From the NCBI RefSeq assembly GCF_029633865.1, contig NC_079214.1, forward strand, positions 26,944,224 through 27,008,223: a stretch of 64,000 bases of DNA. Direction: 5' to 3'. The notes below the pieces were generated by a model that did no database searches, was not told the DNA's origin, and saw only the letters and a list, made by a program, of their open reading frames with translations. A program made the position numbers and the translations under genes. The DNA is from Lampris incognitus. Lineage: Eukaryota; Chordata; Actinopteri; Lampriformes; Lampridae. Every line of letters begins with the position of its first letter. The first letter of the stretch is position 1. Shown in pieces: positions 1 through 10,352 of this stretch.

Positions 1-279
1 AGGCGGGACAGGGAGACATACAAAAAAATCAACTTTTACAAAGTGGAGCTGAAAATGCAGAAAACATCTGTTACAAAGTTGTAAATATGACAGCTGAGAG
101 TTGGGGATGTGTGCAGCAGGACAGTATGTCTCCAGTTTCGGTTAATTTATTTGTTTATTTTTATTTGTTTGTTACGCAATCCAGACTTGAGGTCACTGTC
201 AGCATATCTGCTACAAGTGAAAGATCAGAGCACTGTGTATGAAGCCCCATCTTTGCCCTCTTTTCCTCTCCTGTCATAC

Positions 280-3081
280 CCAGGGGTGATGGTTTCCTCA
301 GGCACACTAATGCAGATCTGGGCTGGGACCTGAATGTGAGAGTCCTCAAAGTCTCTGTGGCTACGGGCATCCATCACTATGACTGTTATTGTCTGTTCCT
401 TCATCATGTGGAAAAGTTTCTCGGCGGTGATACCTCCAGCAGGTCCTGGTAGTGCTGGATGGGATAATTAACACAGAATTGTTAGAGTCTCAAGTGGTCA
501 TGAACTACAAATTGCTTTTACATGCATGGAATTAAAATTATGGTCACATGGCAAGTGATGACAGTTACTCATAACTTGATAATGTTATCAAATGAGTAAG
601 CATTTGTAAAATGTCACAGTTACTACACGACTTTTAAGTTTTTTCTTTTATTTATTGTTTTTTAGTGAAATCTAATAGTGTACCTGTTGAAAAAAATGTT
701 ATTCAATTGGTTTGTACAGGTAAGGAAACAAACATTTGGAGCAGCTGAACTAATCAACTTGAATTCTTTGCACTAGTCCCCAGTGTGCCCATAGTCTGCA
801 ACTTGCTTAATGTATCATATGAGTTGGTTGTATTTTATTGTTCAAGCAGCTCCATTTGCTTTTCTGATTCGTTAACATCTCCCCGTTGACCATCTCGTGG
901 TAAATTATAAATACAATAGCCACAGTGATCGTACCAAAATTTGCATGAGGTGACATTTATGACTGTGCTTCACTTTTCTTTTCTATTCTTCTATGCAGTA
1001 AGGCTATTGTTACCTTTTGAGGGTGTGCTTTTCAACTCATTCTGCTCTCCTTTCACCTAAGAAATGGATAGAACAAGTTGAAGCCAAAATAATTATGAAA
1101 ATTATGATACTGGTTTAGCAAGAGACCATCAACTTATGTTAATGGCAAATTTTCTGCATCTGTTGATTTTACCTGAGCTATGACATTTCTATCAAATGAA
1201 ATGTTAAAAAATTGAAAGGCTAAAACAATTATATGAGGGATGCCTTTTGGCATCTTAGCAACATTTCCTATTAGCAAGCTTAGCATACAACAAATAGCTG
1301 AATACTTTTGATCCTCCAATCTAAAACTAAATGCTGAAGATGCAAGCAAAACTCAGACATGCATATTTAAATTAAAATGCCAATCAGTAGCTAGACAATG
1401 TCAAGGTTTAGGGGATTTTAAACAAGTTAGTTTGAAAGCTTGATGTTTAAGGAAATATTCCACTAGGGTTAATGCCAGGTTTAATGCTAGGTTTAATTTC
1501 ACTAGTGAAAAATATTTCACTAGGTTTAATGCCAAACCAAAGCTTCTTTGCATTAACTTTATTTCATACAGCTTTTATTTGTTGGCAGTGTGTCAGGTGA
1601 TACTCCTTCTCTGATTGTGTTTGCACCAACCTTTGGATCCAGTCTATTTTACTCCCACCATATAAACAAGTTTGGCATAGTGGCTATCACTAATCATTGT
1701 TGCACAGAAGTCACACTGCTTGGCTTGATTCAGTCTCCACTGGGGCCACCCAGCCGCATGTGTAGACAAAGTACTGTACTGTACTGACATAGTGGAACAA
1801 AGGGTCTGACCAAAAAAAAACAAAAAAACAAAAGATATTTGATAATGTCTTAGTATTTAGATTCCTAGATTTAAAATGGTAGCTTGTCATATATACCCTC
1901 TTGCTGTCCTTCTTGTTTGCTGACAATCTCTTAGGAGAGGCTCGACCACCATCTTTCTCAGTTATTTCCTCCTTCTTCTTCTTTTCCTCTTGTCTCTCCT
2001 TCTCTTCAAGCTTTTTTCGAACCTCAACTTCCTCGTACCTGTTTGAAATTAAATAAATTGAAAAATAATCTGTCAAAATGAAACGAGATTACATATTTGC
2101 AATTGTCTTTTACATCAATGTTTATAAAAGGCTGATATTAAGGTAAACTTTATTAACTCCTGTAAACAAATCTGAAATGGTTGACTTTAATATCAGACAC
2201 TTCTCTGCAACTATTACATTAATCAAAAGCATACAATGTGAAGACAAAACAAGCCTCCAACCTGAGTTTGAGACTTTCTGAGAGTTTTTCAGCTTCTTCA
2301 ATGGCTTTCTTAAAGCTGGTTGGTCCGAGCATAGACACATAATACTCCTGTTGGAATATAGAAGAGACATCAGTGATTCATTGAATTATAAAAAGAGTAC
2401 CAATGGTAAAAAAAAAATCTTTATGATAAAAAGAACCCTTGCTAAAACTAATGTCCTTAATTAAGCTTCATTTTTTTTTCACCTAATATCTCTACAACCA
2501 ATTTGTGCAACCATAGCAATGTTAAATGATTTTTTTAACTGGTTAATAGTCAATATACCTGTTGCTGCTTGAAGTCTGGTCTTTTCTTGATGAGATCATG
2601 TACTGTTAAATATTTCATGTAAAAGACATAAGCTTTCTCCTCATCTCTGTCCAGACGACACTCCTCTGCCGCCTTGAAGATTTTACAGGCACTCTGTACA
2701 TAGCTGTAAACGAGAGACATCTGCAACTCTGATTTTCTTGCTTTAAGTTCTTTGAAAAAGCAACATTTTTTTTATGTTAGGGGTATTCTCCAACTCAAGT
2801 GATCAATCATATCACAGAAGTTAAGTCAAGTCATTTTTTATGTGTAGCCCATATCACAACACAATTATTATGCTTTTTCCCTTAGTTGTTGATATTTTAT
2901 CCACTAAAATTTCTATAGATTATATTTTCGTATGCTTTTTAATTGCCTCACACAAAATTCTGCTGTGATAAAATTACCTTCTGGTGCTTATCTTGTCTGG
3001 CTTGACTTCAGCCTTTTTGTTGAGGTCACCCAGAGATGTGGACAGGTACAGCTCCTTGACCCCAGATGACACCACAGGCAT
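280..3081 (-). CDS. usp8: USP8 ubiquitin hydrolase, N-terminal exons (partial gene)
   Basis: USP8 is a deubiquitinase that acts on endosomes, on ESCRT components and receptors. Coding exons seen on the minus strand: 3081-2978 (start codon at 3081, MPVVSSGVKELYLSTSL), 2703-2559, 2347-2262, 2038-1897 and a rhodanese-domain exon of about 454-280. All donors are GT and all acceptors AG. Exons 2 to 4 give the MIT domain (KIFKAAEECRLDRDEEKAY, then DLIKKRPDFKQQQ), which binds ESCRT-III proteins. Exon 5 is the charged, coiled-coil-like linker (RKKLEEKERQEEKKKKEE). The last exon matches the rhodanese-like domain (IVMDARSHRDFEDSHI, SVPEETITPG). The catalytic USP domain lies beyond the window start. Exon 2 begins at 3149 in the 5' UTR. 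The 1897 exon ends in phase 0, but both plausible starts of the next exon (454 or 445) need phase 1 upstream, so a small exon is probably missed in between. Confidence 0.9.
455..1896 (-). other. usp8 intron, no other feature seen
   Basis: This A/T-rich interval lies between the linker exon and the rhodanese exon. I see no mobile-element protein or long repeat. A small exon is expected here from the phase mismatch, but I could not place it with confidence. Confidence 0.5.
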
Positions 3082-3741
3082 CTTCACGGATGTATTAAAT
3101 CAAAGCACACAAGCAAGCATTTAGTGTTGTTCACATGCTCTTGACATCTCTGTAAAACCAAATAGAAACAAAAACTGAGTAATAAGAACACGACTGTCAC
3201 ATAAACAGGCTACATGCTATTTCCAAGTAATAGCTAAATTAATAGTAACAAAGATAGAATGGACACAGCCACAATTAATATATTTCATTAGTCATTTAAA
3301 CTAAACCTGGCTATCACAATGTTGTTAAGAGTATTCCTGTTTGCTTACTACGTTGGTGCGTAAGCTAACAGTAAGTAGCAAATAGTTAGCTCGATCAAAA
3401 ACCAAACAATGTCCTTTACAAGCCAAGAAACATTAGCTCAGATTTATTACATGTTAGCTATATACATGTCAAGCTACAAAGGGCGTCATTAACCAACCTA
3501 GACCAGAAGGCAAACGTTTACGTCCATTAGATGACTGGCTAAGCCGACTCAAGTTACCTTCCGAGCTGTTATGTACGTACGATCACGTAGGTTAGCAAAC
3601 ACTAGCCATCTAGCTACAAGTCAGGGAGCCACAGTCATCACTGCAAACAACAAATAACTTCTGCAGTAAAGACGATACACAAATAGTGACAAACTCGTTA
3701 GAAGCTGCCGTTTAACCGCTCAGGTAAAGTGAATAAATTAC

Positions 3742-3850
3742 CTCTTTCCAAATCCGTTGCTTACACTTGTGTCGCTACTTTCTTTGACAGCTGATTCCGG
3801 ATTCTTCCAGAAACCAATGGCAGAAGGGTTAGCCCATGACGTCACGTGTT
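3742..3850 (-). promoter_or_regulatory. usp8: usp8 5' UTR exon 1 and proximal promoter
   Basis: A non-coding first exon fits the minus strand from roughly 3800 to 3742, ending GAAAGAG before GTAATT. It would splice to the acceptor TTTTACAG at 3150 upstream of the start codon. Just upstream are an inverted CCAAT box (3814-3818 region), a perfect CRE palindrome TGACGTCA at 3837-3844 and an overlapping E-box CACGTG at 3843-3848. No TATA box is obvious, as expected for a housekeeping gene. The exact transcription start is inferred. Confidence 0.5.
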
Positions 3851-4031
3851 GTCTTCTTCGACGCTTTTCCGATTCACCCTCTGCAGAACCTAATTAGCGA
3901 TTAGCAGTGGTTCCGCGTTTCCTGTCTGAGCACTGATGGTGGACAGGACAACGGGAGAAGGAGGGGCGCAGTCAAGTAGACCCAGAGAGACGAAGCAGGA
4001 ACAAGCAGACAGGCGTCAGTTTTGTAGTCCC

Positions 4032-4034
<3 letters not shown>

Positions 4035-4114
<80 letters not shown>

Positions 4115-4379
4115 CCTTTTTTCTTTTTTTTTACTTCATTTATCTTGTATTCTATTGCGCAAGTAATGACTATGTACCAGACGGACTGTCTGATATGTGC
4201 AAGAAACTGTGCGTGTTTGAAACTCATGTCTAGTGCTGGGCGATATGAAAAATGTCATCGAGCTAATCATGAAGGAGTTTTACACCACGATATTAATACA
4301 TTATATATATCGGTTGTTTTTTTTTTTCGAAAACCGTCAATGATGTTGATAAAAGTGCTCAACAAATGAGGAGTGGAAT

Positions 4380-4418
<39 letters not shown>

Positions 4419-4505
4419 CAGCTGAAGATTGCATGAAACAGGCTTGTACAGTCTCATAAGTAATTTACTTGACTCACTGGATTATATATATATATATACA
4501 TACAT

Positions 4506-4544
<39 letters not shown>

Positions 4545-4635
4545 CCCATATACATATATATAATCTAATATACTATATTATATTATATATAATGTAATAT
4601 ATATATATATAATACAATATGTGTGTGTATAATAC

Positions 4636-4680
<45 letters not shown>
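4035..4680. repeat. Cluster of (AT)n, (CATA)n and (CA)n microsatellites
   Basis: (AT)n fills about 4035-4113 and again 4383-4416. A mixed run of TA, CATA, CA and TA repeats fills about 4484-4680. Open frames here are only repeat translation. Confidence 0.95.
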
Positions 4681-4744
4681 GTCCACAGGATGTTGCAATG
4701 AAACCTTCGACGTGAAAAAAGAGCTCAACAATTCAGGAGCAAAG

Positions 4745-4820
4745 ATATATTTTTAATAGCTCAACGTTGTTAAATGGCAGAATAAGCCTATTTCGTGCTC
4801 ACTGCACTCATCAGCTGGCA
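4745..4820. repeat. Short dispersed repeat beside a TA microsatellite
   Basis: The segment reading TTGTTAAATGGCAGAA through CACTCATCAGCTG recurs near 45475-45535, again beside a TA microsatellite. It is therefore a dispersed sequence associated with microsatellites rather than unique DNA. I do not know the family. Confidence 0.55.
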
Positions 4821-4858
4821 GCTGATTGAGTGCAGTTGTTTGTTTGATGGCTGAGAGA

Positions 4859-5302
4859 GTTGGCGCTGGATCAGCAAGGAGAGCTTGTTCTGCTGCATCC
4901 TGTGGACCTAGGGACCACAGCCCTGCCCGGAGCTTTGCCCGATGACGTAACACCAAGGGTGGTCTGACAGGACGTGGAGGCGGGCCGCGCTGGGCTAGCT
5001 GCTGGCCCATGCGGACCGGCAGTTTCGGTGGCACCGAGGGCGGTCTGGTGGCAGCCTCGCCTGGCATTGACTGTGTTATTGGTGTCGTCGTGTGAAGTGC
5101 GGGGAGGTGTGTCGAGGGTGTCTGGCTGGGAGAACTGGTGTTGGACCGGCTGGGGAGCCTGTCCTGCTGCGTCCGGTGGGCCCAAGGACCACGGCCCTCT
5201 CCGGAGCTGCGCCCGAAGAGGAAACACCGAGGGCGGTCTGATGGGATGCGGAAGCGGGGCAGGCTAAGCTAACTGCTAAGCCCATGCAGACCGGCAGTTC
5301 CG
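4859..5302. repeat. Diverged GC-rich tandem duplication
   Basis: Two related units of about 170 bp, at roughly 4859-5030 and 5127-5302, share the order: a GGACCACGGCCCT-like block, a GGAGCT(T/G)(T/C)GCCCGA block, GGGCGGTCTGA, and CCCATGC(G/A)GACCGGCAGTT. About 95 bp separates them. Open frames occur on both strands, but none resembles a known protein and they look like by-products of GC content. Confidence 0.6.
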
Positions 5303-5339
5303 ACAGTCATCCTGGCTGGCGTTCGTTCCCTTGGGCAGG

Positions 5340-5653
5340 GATTTTTTTAGTTTAATTTGGATATATGTGTTAGTTTGGATATATGTGTTTTTGTAATTCC
5401 TGTAGTTTTTGGATATGTGTTTTTGTCTTTGTGTTGCACTGCTGTGGGCTGGGGGAAATGATATTTCGTTTCAGCACATGGAGTAAAATGACAAATAACG
5501 TGTTCTTGATTCCTGAATAAAGGTTTAGCTCTAAATTGGTAGATATGTCACAGCCTTTCAGTTTTTTTTTGGAATGTGAATTATAAAGCCACCATCTGGC
5601 CGATTGCAGTCATGTTTCTTGTGAAGCATTTGCACATCATTTCCAGTTATTAT
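5340..5653. other. Unassigned intergenic DNA
   Basis: A/T-rich stretch with a short direct repeat (GGATATATGTGTT twice near 5358-5392). I see no gene or recognisable element. Confidence 0.5.
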
Positions 5654-6080
5654 GTAACACTTTATAATAACTACACAGATGAAGCCTTAGTTAAGTATTA
5701 GTAACTACTGAATTCATCATTTGTAAAGTGTTTGTAAAGCAAGCCATGCACTAATGGTTAGTGAGTGTGTTAATAGATGTTTATAAATACTTATTCATAC
5801 TGCAATTTATGGTTAATTCAGGTAGTTACTAGTTGTTAGTTAAGTATTTTGCATGACCTCATCTAAAGTGAGGACTATATGCCTTACAAAGCACTTACAA
5901 ATGAGATTGAAAGGCCAGCAGTACCTTGAGACTCACAAAAGTCTAAAAGATCATAAGATCCTTTAGAATGTGTAAGTACATAACTAACAAACTATTTAGA
6001 TGTAGTTTGTTACAAATGATGAGTTCGGTAGTTACTAACACTTAATTAATACTTCATTTGTGTAGTTATTGTTGTGTTAC
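5654..6080. mobile_element. Non-autonomous DNA transposon (MITE) with long terminal inverted repeats
   Basis: The left end (GTAACACTTTATAATAACTA onward, to about 5726) is the reverse complement of the right end (about 6009-6080, ending TAGTTATTGTTGTGTTAC). About 70 bp match with a few substitutions. The 280-bp centre has no open frame of note. No clear target-site duplication was found, so the superfamily is not assigned. Confidence 0.75.
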
Positions 6081-6700
6081 CGGCCGTGTCACATCTCTAG
6101 CTCGTTCCAGCTCACGGCAGTTTCAGCCGCAGCAGAAGACAACAGATGATAACGAACCGGCGGCAGAGACTCTAAGGAGTCGGTTATATTGAAGCTCTAC
6201 CGTCTGGTCAACATGGTGGATGGAGCCTGTTGTGTAGAGGTGCCGCCAGGTCCTGTGCACGCTTCTTAGTTGTCTATAGAGGTCTCCCTTGCTTCCTTTT
6301 CAGCTCCACTTTGTCTTAATTACTTTTTACCCGTATTGTTTGCTCGCTGAGTGCACATGTTTTCTTTGTGTATCTAAGTTTTCAACTTCAGTAAACCGAG
6401 AAACTTACACAACAAACATGAAGACTGAACAAATATGTTTGCTCAGTCTTCATGTTTCATTTGCTGAGCCTGTCTGTGTTTTTGCTTTGAAGTTCCTCGT
6501 AATTTTCCCGAGCCTTGTTTGTTTGTTTGTTTGTTATTTTTTTTCTGGATTCTGAGAAAAGATTTCATCACCTTTCTCTATTCTAGGGCTGCTCTATTTT
6601 TATGCATGGGTCCCCCACTCAGTGCAGTCATGTCAACATCCTGGAGGTGGGAAGGCTTGGAGAATTGTTGTCAGTCATGTTCTCAAATGGTTTTCTATTC
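6081..6700. other. Unassigned intergenic DNA
   Basis: No supported gene. It contains a short inverted pair (ATGAAGACTGAACAAATATG at 6418 and its near complement just after) and a T-rich run near 6520-6545. Confidence 0.4.
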
Positions 6701-6704
6701 TCAT

Positions 6705-7060
6705 GGGTAGTCAAGTTCATTTTGTCTGTATAGCCCAATATCACAAATTACAAATTTGCCCCAGGTGGCTTTTCAGCAACACAAATCAAATCAAATCAAA
6801 TCAAATCAAATCAAATCAAATGTCTTTATTTCGAACATGCAAAATAAAATAAAAAAACGACCAAGCATAAAAAAACAACAAATGATAAAAATAAAACCAG
6901 AAGAATTCAACAAGAATTCTCAATAGCGAATCCAACAATTATATGTTTCAAAGGAGCAGGAGGAAGATGCCGCTTATAATTTCCTGCCCCCTCTCTAATA
7001 CTCAGTTAATAAACCTAAATAATAAACTTAGTTTTTCATACATCAGAGTATGTCCATCCA
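6705..7060 (-). repeat. Two LINE/SINE 3' ends with pentanucleotide tail
   Basis: 6705-6783 carries, in reverse orientation, the widespread fish 3' end TTTGTGATATTGGGCTATA that also occurs at 20735-20755 in forward orientation. 6782-6820 is an (AAATC)n run, which on the minus strand is a (GATTT)n tail after GCATGTTCGAAATAAAGACA. This is the structure of a LINE 3' end. The sequence to about 7060 is A/T-rich 3' UTR-like DNA. Confidence 0.6.
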
Positions 7061-7061
7061 T

Positions 7062-7411
7062 CCATTATCCAAACCGCTTATCCTGCTCATGGGGATGCTG
7101 GAGCCTAGCCGAGCAGTCATTGGACAGCAGGCAGGGAGACACCCTGGACCGGCCACGAGACACCCTGGACAGGCCGCCAGTTCATCACAGGGCCCACACA
7201 CGCACCTAGGGACAATTTAGTTCAAAGACCTACATGTCTTTGGACAGCAGCATTCGGAGGAAATCCACGCAGACACGGGAAGAACATGCAATCTCCACAC
7301 AGAGGCCGGTCCGGGACGACCCCCAAGGTTGGACTACCCCGGGGCTCGAACTCACGACCTTCTTGCTGTGGGGTGACCGCGCTAACCACTGCATCCCCAT
7401 GCCGCCCCCAA
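7062..7411 (+). repeat. Dispersed teleost repeat (CCATCCATCCATTATCC family), full-length copy
   Basis: It starts CCATCCATCCATTATCC, passes through ATGGGGATGCTGGAGCC, CACCCTGGACAGGCCGCC and GACCTACATGTCTTTGGACA, and ends GCTAACCACTGCATCCCCAT. The same order, reversed, occurs at 18740-19090, and 5' fragments lie at 22378-22455 and 27208-27271. It is non-coding. Confidence 0.8.
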
Positions 7412-7959
7412 GTGTTAGCTTTTACAAGCAAATTCTATCCAAATGACAGAACTGTTATGTGCTCATGACTTATGAGCTTATTTTGAATACCGCAGGGGAA
7501 AAAAGTAGGCTACTTTAACAAAGCTGGTGATCAGCTAACAGCATTTAATTGCTGTACCGTTTATGAGGGGCTAGTGTCACCAGTGCCGTTTTACTAGACA
7601 TAGCAAAAAGCCATGCATAACAGACAGGCAGCTATCAGCGGGTGGAGGGGGCGGAGGCAAAGGTGAAAAAACACATCCACGCCGGATTCAAGCTCCCAAG
7701 ACTTTGGTTCGGTGTTTAGAGCAGTGGTCATTACATCAAGGGCCATGACTCTGCAGATCAGAGTATGTCATTCTCAATATATATCTCACAATGATTCAAT
7801 TAAAAAAACAACAACAAACAAACAATAAAAGCAATAAAAAATAAAAACAATAAAACAACAAAAACAAAAAAACAACAACAACAATAATGGCATCCACCAT
7901 GGGTGTCACGGTCATGAGAGGAGCAAAACCTCCTCCTCATCCTTGCACCTCTTTAAAAC
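7412..7959. other. Unassigned intergenic DNA with A-rich simple sequence
   Basis: No gene is seen. About 7800-7885 is low-complexity A/AAC-rich sequence. Confidence 0.5.
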
Positions 7960-8838
7960 AGCTTTTGTGCCTCTTTTTGAATTGATTTAAACTTGTGCTT
8001 TACTTGAGTTCTTCATCTGAACCATTCCACAAACTTACACCACAATTTGAAATACACATACTTTTGCAAGTGGTACAAACACAGTATTTCTTAAAATTCA
8101 ATTTTCCTCTTAAATTGAACCCCCCCCCAACCGAGAACAATTGTTGTATGTTGCCAGGAAGTAGATTATATCTTGCTTTGTGCAGTCTTAAATTCGACCA
8201 GGTCCATGAATTTCATAGCCCGTAAATTTAAAAACAGTTTGTTAGTGTGTTCCCAATGGCCTACATTATTTACTATCCTTATTGCTCTTTTTTGTAGTAC
8301 ACATAACGATTGTAGGTTGCTTTTGTAGGTGTTCCCCGTACATCCACACCGTAATTCAAATATGGCAATACAAGTGAACAATACAGAAAGTACAGTGCTT
8401 TATGATCCAGAATGTGCCTTGCTTTTCCCAGAACTCCAGTGCTCCTTGCCATTGTTGTTTTCACAAATTTTATGAGGTTTCCACCAGATTTTATGGTCAA
8501 GTACCATACCCAGAAATTTATTTGCATTTTCTCTTTCAATGTTAATATTGTTGATCACTACTTGTGTGTCTAGTTTACGAATTCCAAATAACATAGACTT
8601 GGTTTTGTTCAGATTTAATGATAATTTGTTTCTGTCATCCGCAAATAAAATGAATTTCAGTAGACTTGATACCTTACATATATGTAATTGATGTACAGAA
8701 CAAACAATTTAGGGCCTAATACTGACCCACAAGTAATGGCCATGCAAGTTGATTTTGTAGTCACTTATCTGCACAAATTGCTGTCTGTTTCCCATATAAC
8801 TTTTCATCCAATTTAGCCCCGCCCCTCTGATACCATAC
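7960..8838 (-). mobile_element. LINE reverse transcriptase, 3' part (split LINE, segment 1)
   Basis: On the minus strand, broken frames encode the C-terminal part of a LINE reverse transcriptase. Segments such as YLNYGVDVRGT, LQKRAIRIVNNVGHWEHTN and MKFMDLVEFKTA fall in different frames, so it is a decayed copy. At the high end the coding sense runs straight up to the Gypsy-A LTR at 8839. It resumes beyond that element at 16556, so the two pieces are one LINE. The 3' end near 7960 is approximate. Clade not assigned. Confidence 0.75.
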
Positions 8839-9165
8839 TGTAGCGAAGTTGCTACCACGTCAGAATTGTGCCAATTGTCCTGTTTTACCCATCAGGCACT
8901 GCGTGCAGATTGTCAGTTGTTATTAAATGTTTTGTAAGTGTTTTATGTGGTTTTATGTGTTTATGTGATTACTATTTGTTGTGGTGTAATTGCAGCTGTC
9001 ATTCTGTTGTGTTGTGTAACCTTGTAACTGAAACCCTGAAAAACTTTGTTGTTCGAGTTGATGACACCCATGTATCGTGTCACATTTCGGATAGTCCTTT
9101 TTTCTGTGTGAGTTCAATAAAGGGGCTTCAAAGTTATTTTTGTTGTTGCCTTTATGTTCGTCACA
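8839..9165 (+). repeat. Gypsy-A 5' LTR
   Basis: This 327-bp repeat is paired with 16229-16555 and differs by scattered substitutions. It includes AATAAAG near 9117 as a likely polyadenylation signal and ends CACA just before the primer binding site. Confidence 0.9.
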
Positions 9166-9207
9166 CTGGTGTCAGAAGTGGGATTGCAGCCAATACTCAA
9201 ATCGAAG

Positions 9208-10159
9208 ATGGCAACGTCACGAAGGAGCTTCGATGTAAAACTCCGGCAGATTGAAAACTTCATCGAGTGTCTGGAAAAAGAGCTTTCCCGGGGAGAGAGC
9301 ATCGCCGCCCGGAAGAAGATGTCCCGCGGAGGAAGGGCGGACGGAGTCAGCGCCCCCAGTCCTTCAGGACCCGACACGGCCGGCCGGTTCAGCTATTCGG
9401 AGGCGGCAGCTGCCGCCGAGAAGTCGCGGCCTACTCTGATTTCAACAGCCGTCATGCCGCCGCCGGCCGACGCCATGTCATCGCCGGCCGCCGTTGTCTC
9501 CACCGCTGTCTCATCGCCGGTGCCGGCCACGGCCCATCCACTATCAACAGCCGCCATGTCGCCGCCGGCCGCCGCCATTACGTCGCCGGTCACCGTCACC
9601 ACGTCGTTGACCAACGTCACTACAACCCCAGCATCCCCTGCTAATGTGATGCTGCCATCCCCAAGCATCTTCAAGCTCCTACGGTATGCGGGCATCACAG
9701 CCCTGGAGCCATACCTAGCTCAAGTGAAACTGGTAGCAAGTCACAACCAGTGGAGCACCCAAGACACTACTGCCCATGTTGCCCTGGCGCTCAAAGGGAA
9801 TGCGCTGCAGGTATTGCTCGACCTTATGCCGTCAGAACAGCAGGATTACGAGACACTGGCCGCTGCTTTAGACCGAAGCTTTGGTCAACGGGTCTCTACT
9901 GACAGCATGCGAGACCGACTGGCCCGCCGGCGCCGCCAAGAGGGCGAGACCCTGGGAACCTAGGCAGCAGACGTGCACTTCTTTGCACATCGTGGCTACC
10001 CCACCTTTGATCCAGCAGCTCGTGACGAGTTAGCCTTGATTGCCTTCATCCAGGGGCTCACCCCAGAGAGGTTGAAGGAGCACCTCCGCATCACGGCACC
10101 TACAGCCTTCAAGGCTGCATTGGAAGAGTCAGAGAGGGTGGAGGCTGTGATGGCCCCAC
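9208..10159 (+). pseudogene. Gypsy-A gag (interrupted)
   Basis: The start codon at 9208 (MATSRRSFDVKLRQIENF) lies 24 bp after the primer site. An N-terminal coiled-coil-like segment is followed by a long Ala/Pro/Ser/Thr-rich linker and then a retrotransposon capsid-like region (ITALEPYLAQVKLVASHNQW, DRSFGQRVSTDSMRDRLARR). A TAG codon at 9961-9963 breaks the frame. The same frame continues (FFAHRGYPTFDPAARDEL, FIQGLTPERLKEHL) until Gypsy-B1 begins at 10160. The zinc knuckles and everything after them are lost. Confidence 0.8.
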
Positions 10160-10352
10160 TGTTATGTCTGCACACATCGACAGTGCTGCATTTGAGTTGG
10201 TGCTGTTCTATTGTGCTGGGATCGATTGGTGATGCCTGCGGGCTCTAGGTTGTTTGATCGGGTCTGCCTGTGATGCTGTGTCAGTCTAAATAAAGAATGC
10301 AACGTAGCGGTTGTGTCGAGCGACAGCGCTGTGTCCTGACGTGATTTCTAAA

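Noticed and set aside
3901-4227. Open frames of 76-108 codons on both strands over the AT microsatellite
   Set aside because: They consist mainly of Ile-Tyr repeats from (AT)n and have no recognisable protein.
4753-5285. Overlapping Pro/Arg/Ala-rich open frames on both strands
   Set aside because: They arise from GC-rich tandem repeats; frames exist in several phases at once and none matches a family.
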